Assembly (NCBI GenBank): GCA_003501335.1
Contig: DNPQ01000575.1
Coordinates: 1-7,334, forward strand
DNA: 7,334 nt
Source of the DNA: Bacillota bacterium
GTDB lineage: Bacteria > Bacillota > UBA4882 > UBA8346
Direction of reading: 5' to 3'
Of this stretch, positions 1-6,230 are shown piece after piece. Within the stretch, counting starts at the first letter, position 1; each line of letters opens with the position of its first letter. The translations under genes were made by a program, and so were the position numbers. The notes under the pieces are model-generated. The model was given only the letters and a program-made list of their open reading frames with translations. It was not told the DNA's origin and did not search any database.

Positions 1-32
1 GGCTTATAGAGACAGTTATCATAATAAAAAAG

Positions 33-70
33 AAGGTTCATTATTCATTTGTTGAATAATGAACCTTTTT
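33..70 (+). terminator. Rho-independent terminator of an unseen upstream gene
   Basis: A perfect 14-bp inverted repeat (33-46 with 54-67) encloses a 7-nt loop and runs into a T-rich tract, TTTTTATTATT, from 66. The 5' side is preceded by an A-run (about 25-31), so the same hairpin could also stop transcription on the minus strand. It separates the protease gene downstream from whatever lies left of the window. The first 32 bases show no gene that can be assigned. Confidence 0.92.
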
Positions 71-211
71 ATTATTGACTTTCAACATGGAAAGCTCGCA
101 TCAATCAAATGGGATGGTTTCAGGTAATATTGACCAGCAGGAAAAAAACTTTTGGACGGGAAACCTCAGAAAGAATGAAGATCCAAGGTAAAAGTTATTC
201 TTGGGGGAACG
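71..211 (+). other. Untranslated leader of the M48 protease gene
   Basis: No convincing gene lies here. TTGACT at 75-80 resembles a -35 box, but there is no acceptable -10 box at 16-18 nt spacing. The segment has small inverted repeats: GGTTTC at 116-121 with GAAACC at 160-165, AAGAAT at 171-176 with ATTCTT at 197-202, and CCAAG at 183-187 with CTTGG at 200-204. The last two cannot form together, and the last one reaches into the G-run (203-207) that serves as ribosome binding site. It is probably just a 5' UTR; a regulatory fold is possible but unsupported. Confidence 0.4.
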
Positions 212-952
212 ATGAGAGTTAATAAAAAAATCGGCTACTTGGCGATCTTGATCTTATGTTTTTTGTTGCTGCAATCCGTGAGTTTAGCAAATTCTTTGGT
301 GGATTCATGGGCTTTAGGGATGGAAAAAGGCATTGGATTCAGTAACTATCAGAGTATAACCACAGAAAAAACTGTCGTGCAGTTACCGCAAGCCCAAGAA
401 AAAGATTTGCATAATGTGTTTCGACGTCTGGTTAAAAATTGCAAACGAAATAAGGAATTAAATTTTACGATTACAGTTGTCCGGGATGATGATCCTAATG
501 CATTTGCCTTGCCGGCAGGATATGTTTTCATTAATACGGGGCTTCTCTCCATGGTAAAAAGTGATGGAGAATTGGCAGGAATTTTAGGCCACGAAATCGC
601 CCATATTGATCGGTATCATGCTATGAAGGCACTCTATCGATCCGTAGGTTATTCAATGATATTTAATTTGTTTTTAATCAGCCATCATAATTGGGGAAAT
701 ACTCAGGAGATGTCTGCGCTTGCCGGAGCATCTCTAAGATTATCTCAACTCGGATATAGCCGGAAAGCTGAATTGGAAGCGGATCGACATGGGGTAGAAA
801 TTATGGAAAAGGCAGGGTATAATAAACGGGATATCTTAAATTTCTGGGAACGGTTTCAACGTCAAAATGGCGACTCTTCAAAAGGTCTGACATTCTTATC
901 GACCCATCCTGCAATCCGAACCCGTATTGAGCAGATCAAGAAATTACCTTGA
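212..952 (+). CDS. M48 family zinc metalloprotease, exported
   Basis: This 246-residue protein is a peptidase M48-type (HtpX/Oma1/BepA-like) metalloprotease. Residues 1-26 look like a signal peptide or signal anchor: a basic start, a hydrophobic stretch at about 8-24 and a possible cleavage after SLA. There is no convincing lipobox. The active-site helix is HEIAH at 127-131 (zinc ligands H127 and H131, catalytic E128). The third ligand is E187 in the SRKAELEAD segment (183-191), the usual R-x-x-E-x-x-A-D signature. STHP (230-233) followed by an arginine-rich helix is the usual C-terminal M48 motif. The length suits a short periplasmic-type member without TPR repeats. The protein probably acts outside the membrane on misfolded or envelope proteins; its substrate cannot be told from sequence. 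ATG 212 follows a G-rich site (GGGGGAA at 203-209), a modest match. It appears to be a single-gene unit, as no neighbour is closely linked. Confidence 0.92.
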   Translation: MRVNKKIGYLAILILCFLLLQSVSLANSLVDSWALGMEKGIGFSNYQSITTEKTVVQLPQAQEKDLHNVFRRLVKNCKRNKELNFTITVVRDDDPNAFALPAGYVFINTGLLSMVKSDGELAGILGHEIAHIDRYHAMKALYRSVGYSMIFNLFLISHHNWGNTQEMSALAGASLRLSQLGYSRKAELEADRHGVEIMEKAGYNKRDILNFWERFQRQNGDSSKGLTFLSTHPAIRTRIEQIKKLP

Positions 953-1056
953 AATTTAAAACAGTTATTTGTTATTGTTAACTAGGAACTGGCTGCTAGC
1001 GGTAATACAACCAAGAATCTTATGATGAATAATCAAGTTCTAAGGAGTGCTTTTTA

Positions 1057-1863
1057 TTGATTACCAGTGCTTCCAATAATTTTATTAAAATGGTAAGCAG
1101 TTTACACCATAAAAAGGGCCGGTTGGAGCAGAAACTATATTTTGCCGAGGGGATTCACCTAGTGCAAGAGGCTTTAAAATCGGGGATAATGCTACGGTAT
1201 TTTTTTTGGTCGGCAAAACTTACCGGTTCAATGGAGGGGGTTCAGCTTCTAGCAAGGTTAAAGGGGAAATTTGAGGGTTATGAGGTTTCAGAAGCGCTTT
1301 TTGCCAAGATGTGTGAAACCGAAAATCCTCAGGGAATTCTAGTAGTTCTGCAACTACCGGATGAAAATCGTGAAATGGATTTATCCCATATAAACCTGGG
1401 GATAGTTATCGATAGTCTGCAGGATCCGGGCAATGTGGGAACAATCATTAGAACAGCTTGGGCTAGTTCTTTGGATGGAGTTTTATTAACTTCGGAATCT
1501 GCAGATCCCTATCAAGGAAAAGTAGTACGTTCGAGTCAGGGCGGTATCTTTTACATGGGAATACATAGTGGTTTAGAACCGGAGCAAATTGTCCAGCATG
1601 CTCAAAAAAATCATATTCAAATTATAGCCGGTGATCCTAAGGCGGATAAAGTTTATTATGAGTGGGACTTGACGGCTCCAACTTTAATATTAGTGGGTAA
1701 TGAAGGTAGTGGGTTGCAGGACAAATGGGAAAATTTTTCTATACAGAAGGTTAGTATTCCCCAGCCTGGAAGCGCAGAGTCTCTTAACGTAGCGGTTTCA
1801 GCCGGAATTTTGATTTATGAAGCTATCCGCCAACGTACGATCAAAGGGACTTGTCAAAGTTAA
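1057..1863 (+). CDS. TrmH/SpoU (SPOUT) family RNA 2'-O-methyltransferase
   Basis: The 268-residue product has the two-part layout of YsgA/RlmB-like enzymes. An N-terminal substrate-binding domain (about 1-95) starts with S-x-N-N-x-x-I-K and contains FAEGIHLVQEAL (29-40). A knotted SPOUT catalytic domain (about 113-260) follows. The three family motifs are all present: motif 1 with DPGNVGTIIRTA (123-134, catalytic-type R132), motif 2 with LVGNEGSGL (212-220), and motif 3 with IPQPGSAESLNVAVSAGI (234-251). It should transfer methyl from S-adenosylmethionine to a ribose 2'-OH in rRNA or tRNA. The exact nucleotide cannot be predicted. The start is TTG, chosen because TAAGGAG at 1041-1047 sits 9 nt upstream and the reading frame then begins like other family members. 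A trmH-type gene just before pheS is common in Firmicutes. Its last bases double as a promoter for the next unit. Confidence 0.93.
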   Translation: MITSASNNFIKMVSSLHHKKGRLEQKLYFAEGIHLVQEALKSGIMLRYFFWSAKLTGSMEGVQLLARLKGKFEGYEVSEALFAKMCETENPQGILVVLQLPDENREMDLSHINLGIVIDSLQDPGNVGTIIRTAWASSLDGVLLTSESADPYQGKVVRSSQGGIFYMGIHSGLEPEQIVQHAQKNHIQIIAGDPKADKVYYEWDLTAPTLILVGNEGSGLQDKWENFSIQKVSIPQPGSAESLNVAVSAGILIYEAIRQRTIKGTCQS

Positions 1864-1879
1864 ATGGCTCTGATATAAT
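1851..1879 (+). promoter_or_regulatory. Strong extended -10 promoter (SigA type) for yqzL-T-box-pheST
   Basis: The -35 box TTGTCA (1851-1856, five of six consensus bases) is separated by exactly 17 nt from TATAAT (1874-1879, six of six). A TG at 1871-1872 gives the extended -10 form TGnTATAAT. Transcription should begin near 1886. The -35 box lies inside the last codons of the methyltransferase gene, and the -10 box lies just past its stop. The transcript would carry the small YqzL-like gene, then the T-box and pheST. This also argues against a TTG start at 1851 for the small gene, since that start would lie upstream of its own mRNA. Confidence 0.85.
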
Positions 1880-1943
1880 ATTGGTAGGCTTTGCGGTGAC
1901 CGTTTTCACGACAACAGTCAGTGAAAAAGGGGATGATATTGAA

Positions 1944-2045
1944 GTGACATTGTCTGCGGATTTTTTTTGGAAAGTCTTTGAGACTACAGGTTCAATCACC
2001 GCCTATCTGATTTATCGGGAGATTGTAAGAACCAGTCTAGTTTAA
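1944..2045 (+). CDS. yqzL: YqzL-like micro-protein
   Basis: This is a 33-residue protein with a GTG start. The core ADFFWKVFETTGSITAYLIY resembles the YqzL family of Firmicutes, whose short members share the pattern W-x-x-F-x-x-T-G-x-x-x-x-Y-L-x-Y-K/R-E; the family has no established function. The GTG at 1944 is preferred because AAGGGGA (1927-1933) sits 10 nt upstream and the protein then starts right before the conserved core. The same frame is open back to TTG 1851, but that codon forms the -35 box of the promoter and has a purine run only 2 nt away. The gene lies in the 5' part of the presumed pheST transcript, ahead of the T-box, so it would be expressed regardless of tRNA-Phe charging. 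Family recognition is from memory of the motif; a chance short frame is unlikely given the motif and ribosome binding site. Confidence 0.75.
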   Translation: MTLSADFFWKVFETTGSITAYLIYREIVRTSLV

Positions 2046-2089
2046 ATACTTTGCGCGAGAGAGTGCGTGAATAAAATTTCATATTTAAA

Positions 2090-2387
2090 AGTGATGATGG
2101 AGAAAAGTACCGCATCCGGAATGGATACAGGGAGAAAGGGTTCGCGATTTTTGCGTTGACTGAGAACCTTTCCCGGACCGATGTAGTTGTGTAATTTTGC
2201 AATTGCACAAAGGGAAGTTCTCTCTTGAACTGCAGACTGAATACGCGACTTTGCTGCGAATAGTAGGCCTCGACGGTGCTCTACCGTTATCTAGAGAAGG
2301 TATCGGATTCTGTCCTGTACTTGCTACTTATTTTTGGGTGGTTTAATGAAACTGACCTTTCATCCCGATAGGGATGAAAGGTTTTTT
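2090..2387 (+). ncRNA. T-box riboswitch, tRNA-Phe sensing (pheST leader)
   Basis: This leader element reads uncharged tRNA-Phe and controls transcription into pheS. Stem I: GATGA kink-turn strand at 2093-2097 opposite GAAC 2227-2230; helix GGAGA 2099-2103 with TCTCT 2221-2225; S-turn AGTA 2106-2109 opposite GAA 2214-2216; specifier TTC at 2218-2220; helix 2113-2119 with 2178-2183; and GGG 2130-2132 with CCC 2172-2174 followed by an AG bulge at 2133-2134. The apical helix is 2135-2143 with 2164-2171. Stem IIA/B pseudoknot: ACGGT 2273-2277 with ACCGT 2283-2287 and CTCT 2279-2282 with AGAG 2293-2296, around the well-known GTTATC (2286-2291). A stem III is possible at 2297-2322. Antiterminator: GGG 2336-2338 with CCC 2364-2366, bulge TGGTTTA 2339-2345, and ATGAAA 2346-2351 with TTTCAT 2358-2363. 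The bulge begins with TGGT, fit for a tRNA ending ACCA as tRNA-Phe does. The bulge differs from the usual TGGNACC, and a hairpin at 2187-2210 is extra. The 5' boundary is approximate. Confidence 0.92.
2356..2387 (+). terminator. T-box-controlled intrinsic terminator before pheS
   Basis: An 11-bp perfect stem, CCTTTCATCCC (2356-2366) with GGGATGAAAGG (2371-2381), carries a GATA tetraloop and is followed by six T (2382-2387). Its 5' arm is the same strand that pairs with 2336-2351 in the antiterminator, so the two folds exclude each other, as expected for the OFF state when tRNA-Phe is charged. Confidence 0.94.
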
Positions 2388-2539
2388 ATTTTATTTGTTT
2401 GGCAATAATTTCTTGGTATGGTACTGTTATGCTGTTTTCTGACGAAATCAAATCTTTTGAAAAAAACCGTGAGCTATTTTGGGGGATAATCCAAACCAAT
2501 GATATTAAATAATTTTATGGTTTCAGGGGGTCGGATGGA

Positions 2540-3559
2540 ATGAAGGAACAATTAGATAAGATCAGTCATGAAGCGTTGGACGAAATCAATGTTTCCAATG
2601 AGAGTACTCAATTAAATGAAATCCGGGTTAAATATCTGGGTAAGAAAGGTTCTCTCACATCTATTTTAAGGGGAATGGGTAATCTAAAACCTGAAGAAAG
2701 GCCGGTTATCGGAGAATTGGTCAATCAGACCCGCCAAAGAATTGAAGATTTATTGGCAGAGCGAGGACGGATATTGGCGGACCAAGAGCAGCAGCACAAG
2801 CTGGCCAGCGAAGAATTGGATATTTTTCTCCCGGGCCGTAAATCGTCGGTAGGTCATGGTCATCCGCTTCAATTAGTATTGGAGGACATTGAGGAAATCT
2901 TTATGGGCATGGGTTTTTCTATTGCTGAAGGCCCGGAAATTGAAACTGATTATTATAATTTTGAAGCGTTGAATTTGCCTCAGGATCATCCTGCTCGAGA
3001 TATGCAAGATTCTTTATATATAACCCAGGATATATTACTACGGACACAAACTTCCCCGGTCCAAGTTCGAACGATGGAACGTTTTTGCCCGGGTCCAATC
3101 CGGATTATCGCTCCGGGCAGAGTATACCGGAGGGACGCCTTGGATGCTACTCACTCACCGATGTTTAATCAGGTGGAAGGTTTGCTTGTAGATAAAGGTG
3201 TTACTTTTGGGGATTTAAAAGGAGTATTGACGGTCTTTGCCAAGAAGTTATTCGGTGAGGAAAGGCAAATCCGGCTTAGACCCAGTTTTTTCCCGTTTAC
3301 AGAACCCAGTGCCGAAGTCGACGTATCTTGCGGTTGCGCCGGAAAAGGTTGCCGGGTATGTAAGGGTACTGGTTGGTTAGAAATTCTAGGATCCGGCTCA
3401 GTTCATCCTAAGGTTTTAAAAATGTCCGGTTATGATCCGGCGAAAGTATCAGGTTTTGCTTTTGGAATGGGAGTGGAACGGATTGCGATGCTGAAATATG
3501 GAATTAAAGATATTCGGGTTTTTTATGAAAATGACTGGCGCTTCTTAAACCAGTTTTGA
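2540..3559 (+). CDS. pheS: Phenylalanine--tRNA ligase alpha subunit
   Basis: This is the catalytic subunit (339 residues, normal bacterial length) of the alpha2beta2 enzyme that attaches phenylalanine to tRNA-Phe in the cytoplasm. An N-terminal tRNA-binding coiled coil (about 1-88) is followed by the class II core. Motif 1 is around GHGHPL (105-110) to EGPEIETDYYNFEALNLP (130-147). Motif 2 is RVYRRDALDATHSPMFNQVEG (194-214). Motif 3 is GFAFGMGVERIAMLKYG (305-321). A307, in GFAF, matches the alanine that shapes the phenylalanine pocket in E. coli PheS (A294). Four cysteines at 264, 266, 271 and 274 form an insert that could bind a metal. The start ATG follows CAGGGGGT (2524-2531) by 8 nt. The 152 bases between the T-box terminator and this ATG hold no gene and no clear promoter, so expression should depend on read-through of the T-box. 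The gene is complete and ends in FLNQF, typical for the family. Confidence 0.98.
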   Translation: MKEQLDKISHEALDEINVSNESTQLNEIRVKYLGKKGSLTSILRGMGNLKPEERPVIGELVNQTRQRIEDLLAERGRILADQEQQHKLASEELDIFLPGRKSSVGHGHPLQLVLEDIEEIFMGMGFSIAEGPEIETDYYNFEALNLPQDHPARDMQDSLYITQDILLRTQTSPVQVRTMERFCPGPIRIIAPGRVYRRDALDATHSPMFNQVEGLLVDKGVTFGDLKGVLTVFAKKLFGEERQIRLRPSFFPFTEPSAEVDVSCGCAGKGCRVCKGTGWLEILGSGSVHPKVLKMSGYDPAKVSGFAFGMGVERIAMLKYGIKDIRVFYENDWRFLNQF

Positions 3560-3616
3560 CTCCTAGACTTAACAGGCTTGTAGGAATTTATTAGATTCGT
3601 ATTTGGAGGTAAGAGG

Positions 3617-6028
3617 ATGCGGGTTTCTTTTGAATGGCTTTCAAGATTAATTGATCTGGACATTTCAGTCAAGGAATTGGCTGATAAAATGACGATGTCT
3701 GGAATTGCAGTTGAAGAAATTGAAGACCAAGCTGCCAAGTATGAGGGAATTGTTACTGCGAAAGTACTTAGCCTAGATAAACATCAGCAAGCCGATAATC
3801 TTTTGATTGTTAAAGCTGATGCCGGTCTATGGGGTGTAAAACAAATTATTACCGCCGCAAAGAATCTGGCAATTGGTAATCTAGTTCCGTTGGCCTTATC
3901 TGGAGCAATCCTCCCCGACGGTAAAAAAATTGATGAGGTTAATTTTAAAGGGGTCTTATCTCAGGGTATGTTTTGTTCCGGCGCGGAATTAGGTCTAGAA
4001 AAAGAGTCCACTGGTATTTGGATATTTACCGATCATTCGATCAAGCTTGGTATTTCGGTCGCTGAAGCGCTGGGAGAAACCGACCAAGTTCTGGTCCTGG
4101 AGTTAACGGCCAACCGGCCGGATTGTTTAGGAATGATTGGAGTAGCCCGGGAAGTGGCGGCAATTCTTGATAAAAAGTTTATGGAGAAACCGATTACTCT
4201 CAAAGAAGAGGGCCATTCCGTTGAACAACAGGCTAAAGTTGAGATCGTCGATGTTGACCTTTGTCCCCGTTATGCGGCGCGGGTAGTGAATGGTGTGAAA
4301 ATTGGTCCCTCACCGAGATGGATACAGCAGCGTTTAAAAGCAGCAGGGGTCCGACCGATTAATAATATTGTGGATATTACCAATTATGTAATGCTGGAAT
4401 ACAATCAGCCGCTCCACGCTTTTGATTTGGACCATATTGCGGAGCATCATATTAAAGTGCGTCGGGCAGCTGCTGCGGAAAAATTAGTCACGTTGGATGA
4501 TATTGAAAGAGAGCTTACTCCAGAGAATCTGTTAATTGCCGATCCCCAAAACGGTCTGTGTGTAGCGGGGGTTATGGGCGGTTGTACCAGTGAGATTACA
4601 GACCAAACTCAAAACATGCTTTTGGAAGCGGCATATTTTAGTCCTTCCAGTATTCGAAGGACCGCAAAACAATTGGCCATGAAAACGGAGGCTGCGATCC
4701 GTTTTGAACGGGGCATTGATCCCAATGGGGTTCTAAAAGCGTTGAACCGGGCTGCCCAATTGGTGGAAGAGCTGGGTGCCGGAAAGGTGGCTAAAGGCTA
4801 CTTGGATCAGTATCCGAAAGTAATTTCCCCAGTGACGATACATACCAGTGCATCCCGGATTAATGAGTGGCTTGGCACGAATATTCCAGGTGCTAAAATT
4901 AAGGATTATTTGGAACGGGTTACTTTTGAAGTTAAAGTGGAAGCTCATGACAATATAGAGGTGACCATACCCACCTATCGGCAAGATGTAACTTATATGG
5001 CCGATCTGGCTGAGGAAGTTGCTCGTTTGTATGGTTACAATAATATTACAGCTACGATTCCTGAAAGTACCATGATTGGATCCTTGACTTCTTTTCAAAA
5101 GATGCAACAAAACTGTAGAAAATTGCTCCAGGGCATCGGAGTTTCAGAAGTCATGACGTACAGTTTATATGCAGCAACGGCTGCTGAAAGATTAGGGATA
5201 GCTTCACTGGATTCTTTGGCAAATACTATTCATCTTATGGTGCCATTGAATGAAGAACAGGCTGTAATGCGGACAAATTTGGTTCATCATCTTTTGGAGG
5301 TACTCGCTTTTAATACTAGACGGCGTCAATCGGATATTTCAGTTTATGAAATTGCCCGGGTTTACTGGCCGAAATCTGGTGAAACCCTTCCGGAAGAGCC
5401 CCTTCATTTGGGAATCGCTCTGATGGGGCGAAAGCGGGAAATCGGTTGGAATCAAAGCCGTGAAGAAGTGGATTTTTTTGACGCTAAAGGAATAGTGGAA
5501 CTGATTTTTGAAAGGCTCCGATTACCGGAAATCATTTTAAAGCCCTCCACCCAGCCATTTTTTCATCCTGGGCAATCGGCTGATATTTATCTCAATAGGA
5601 AAATGGTCGGCTTTTTTGGACAAATCCATCCGAATATTGGAACCCGCTATGAGTTGAATAAAAGAGCCTTTTTTATTGAGCTAGATCTATCTTCTTTGGA
5701 TGAACGCCGAATGACGGATATTATTCGTTTTGAACCGCTACCGAAGTTTCCGGCAGTTCAAAGAGATTTAGCTTTGGTTGTTTCCACTGAAATCACAGCC
5801 CAAGCCATTATAGCTAAAATTCAAGAAATTATCGGGGACTTGGTGGAAAAGGTTGATTTATTCGATGTTTATCAAGGCGAGCAAGTTGAAAAGGGACGGC
5901 GTAGCCTGGCATTTAGTATTACTTATCGTTCCAAAGAACGGACTTTAAATGATAATGAAGTCAACGAGTTGCAACAGAAGCTTTTAGCAAATCTACACCA
6001 AGAATATGGAGCTTTGGTAAGAGGTTAG
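3617..6028 (+). CDS. pheT: Phenylalanine--tRNA ligase beta subunit
   Basis: This 803-residue protein is the beta partner of PheS; it binds tRNA-Phe and edits mischarged Tyr-tRNA-Phe. Domains in order: an N-terminal region (1-40); an EMAP/OB-type tRNA-binding domain (about 42-150, with KGVLSQGMFCSGAELGL at 111-127); the B3/B4 editing domain (about 210-385, with INNIVDITNYVMLE at 248-261, QPLHAFD at 264-270, GVMGG at 318-322 and TEAAIRFERGIDP at 357-369); B5 (about 405-478, with IPTYRQDV at 451-458 and EEVARLYGY at 466-474); the catalytic-like B6/B7 (about 485-695); and the C-terminal anticodon-binding FDX-ACB domain (about 705-802, starting RFEPLPKFPAVQRDLAL). The ATG lies 7 nt after GGAGG (3605-3609), a strong ribosome binding site. 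It follows pheS by 57 nt with no terminator between, so the two are co-transcribed. It is full length with no broken motif. Confidence 0.98.
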   Translation: MRVSFEWLSRLIDLDISVKELADKMTMSGIAVEEIEDQAAKYEGIVTAKVLSLDKHQQADNLLIVKADAGLWGVKQIITAAKNLAIGNLVPLALSGAILPDGKKIDEVNFKGVLSQGMFCSGAELGLEKESTGIWIFTDHSIKLGISVAEALGETDQVLVLELTANRPDCLGMIGVAREVAAILDKKFMEKPITLKEEGHSVEQQAKVEIVDVDLCPRYAARVVNGVKIGPSPRWIQQRLKAAGVRPINNIVDITNYVMLEYNQPLHAFDLDHIAEHHIKVRRAAAAEKLVTLDDIERELTPENLLIADPQNGLCVAGVMGGCTSEITDQTQNMLLEAAYFSPSSIRRTAKQLAMKTEAAIRFERGIDPNGVLKALNRAAQLVEELGAGKVAKGYLDQYPKVISPVTIHTSASRINEWLGTNIPGAKIKDYLERVTFEVKVEAHDNIEVTIPTYRQDVTYMADLAEEVARLYGYNNITATIPESTMIGSLTSFQKMQQNCRKLLQGIGVSEVMTYSLYAATAAERLGIASLDSLANTIHLMVPLNEEQAVMRTNLVHHLLEVLAFNTRRRQSDISVYEIARVYWPKSGETLPEEPLHLGIALMGRKREIGWNQSREEVDFFDAKGIVELIFERLRLPEIILKPSTQPFFHPGQSADIYLNRKMVGFFGQIHPNIGTRYELNKRAFFIELDLSSLDERRMTDIIRFEPLPKFPAVQRDLALVVSTEITAQAIIAKIQEIIGDLVEKVDLFDVYQGEQVEKGRRSLAFSITYRSKERTLNDNEVNELQQKLLANLHQEYGALVRG

Positions 6029-6073
6029 CAGAAATATGATTTGAATTTGAGTGGCTGCTTCAATCTTGGTTTT

Positions 6074-6110
6074 TAGCCGGGTGTAATGAAGTTGTTTCCA
6101 ACACTGGCTA
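6074..6110 (+). other. Hairpin in the pheT downstream region
   Basis: TAGCCGGGTGT (6074-6084) pairs with ACACTGGCTA (6101-6110): ten pairs, one of them G-U, and one bulged G, around a 16-nt loop. It lies 45 nt after the pheT stop. No T-run follows (the next bases are AAGGGTCAAG), so it is not an ordinary terminator. It may stabilise the 3' end of the pheST message or be part of a structured leader of the next gene; the sequence does not decide. Confidence 0.4.
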
Positions 6111-6184
6111 AAGGGTCAAGCCCACTCGATTTGGTTAGACTTTACACTGTCTGTATCCAGAATTATTTAAAATGGGTCTAACAA

Positions 6185-6230
6185 CCCTCGTCCCAACATA
6201 AATTTTATCAAATGGGATGGGGGTGTTTTG
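6185..6230 (+). terminator. Hairpin covering the ribosome binding site: terminator or translational gate
   Basis: CCCTCGTCCCA (6185-6195) pairs with TGGGATGGGGG (6213-6223) as eleven continuous pairs, two of them G-U, around a 17-nt loop. The T-rich tract TGTTTTGTT (6224-6232) follows, interrupted by G. It is the only terminator-like fold after pheT and could end the pheST transcript. Its 3' arm is also the G-rich ribosome binding site of the gene starting at 6231, so the folded state would hide that site. The CCCA at 6192-6195 can instead pair with TGGG at 6173-6176, giving a possible alternative fold. Confidence 0.6.

Noticed and set aside
1851..1943. Longer version of the small YqzL-like gene starting at TTG 1851 (64 residues)
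   Set aside because: The TTG is the -35 box of a strong promoter, so the start would lie outside the mRNA. The purine run AAAGGG is only 2 nt from it, and the added residues do not resemble the family core.
2050..2077. Possible second promoter just before the T-box (TTTGCG or TTGCGC with TAAAAT at 2072-2077)
   Set aside because: The -10 is fair (five of six) and would start RNA near the 5' end of stem I, but the -35 is poor and the spacing is 15-16 nt. Kept as a possibility only.
1996..2208. Minus-strand 70-residue open frame
   Set aside because: It overlaps the YqzL-like gene end and most of T-box stem I, has no recognisable motif and no good ribosome binding site.
3329..3361. Four-cysteine cluster in PheS (C264, C266, C271, C274) as a novel metal site
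   Set aside because: A cysteine-containing insert at this place is, from memory, common in PheS of Gram-positive bacteria, so it is likely ordinary family variation.
4733..5110. Minus-strand 125-residue open frame inside pheT
   Set aside because: It is antisense to a fully conserved stretch of pheT and its sequence follows from the pheT codons; no independent sign of coding.
6141..6169. Possible promoter TTTACA with 17 nt to TATTTA before the membrane protein gene
   Set aside because: The -10 matches only three of six bases; not enough to call, even though a promoter in this gap would be sensible.
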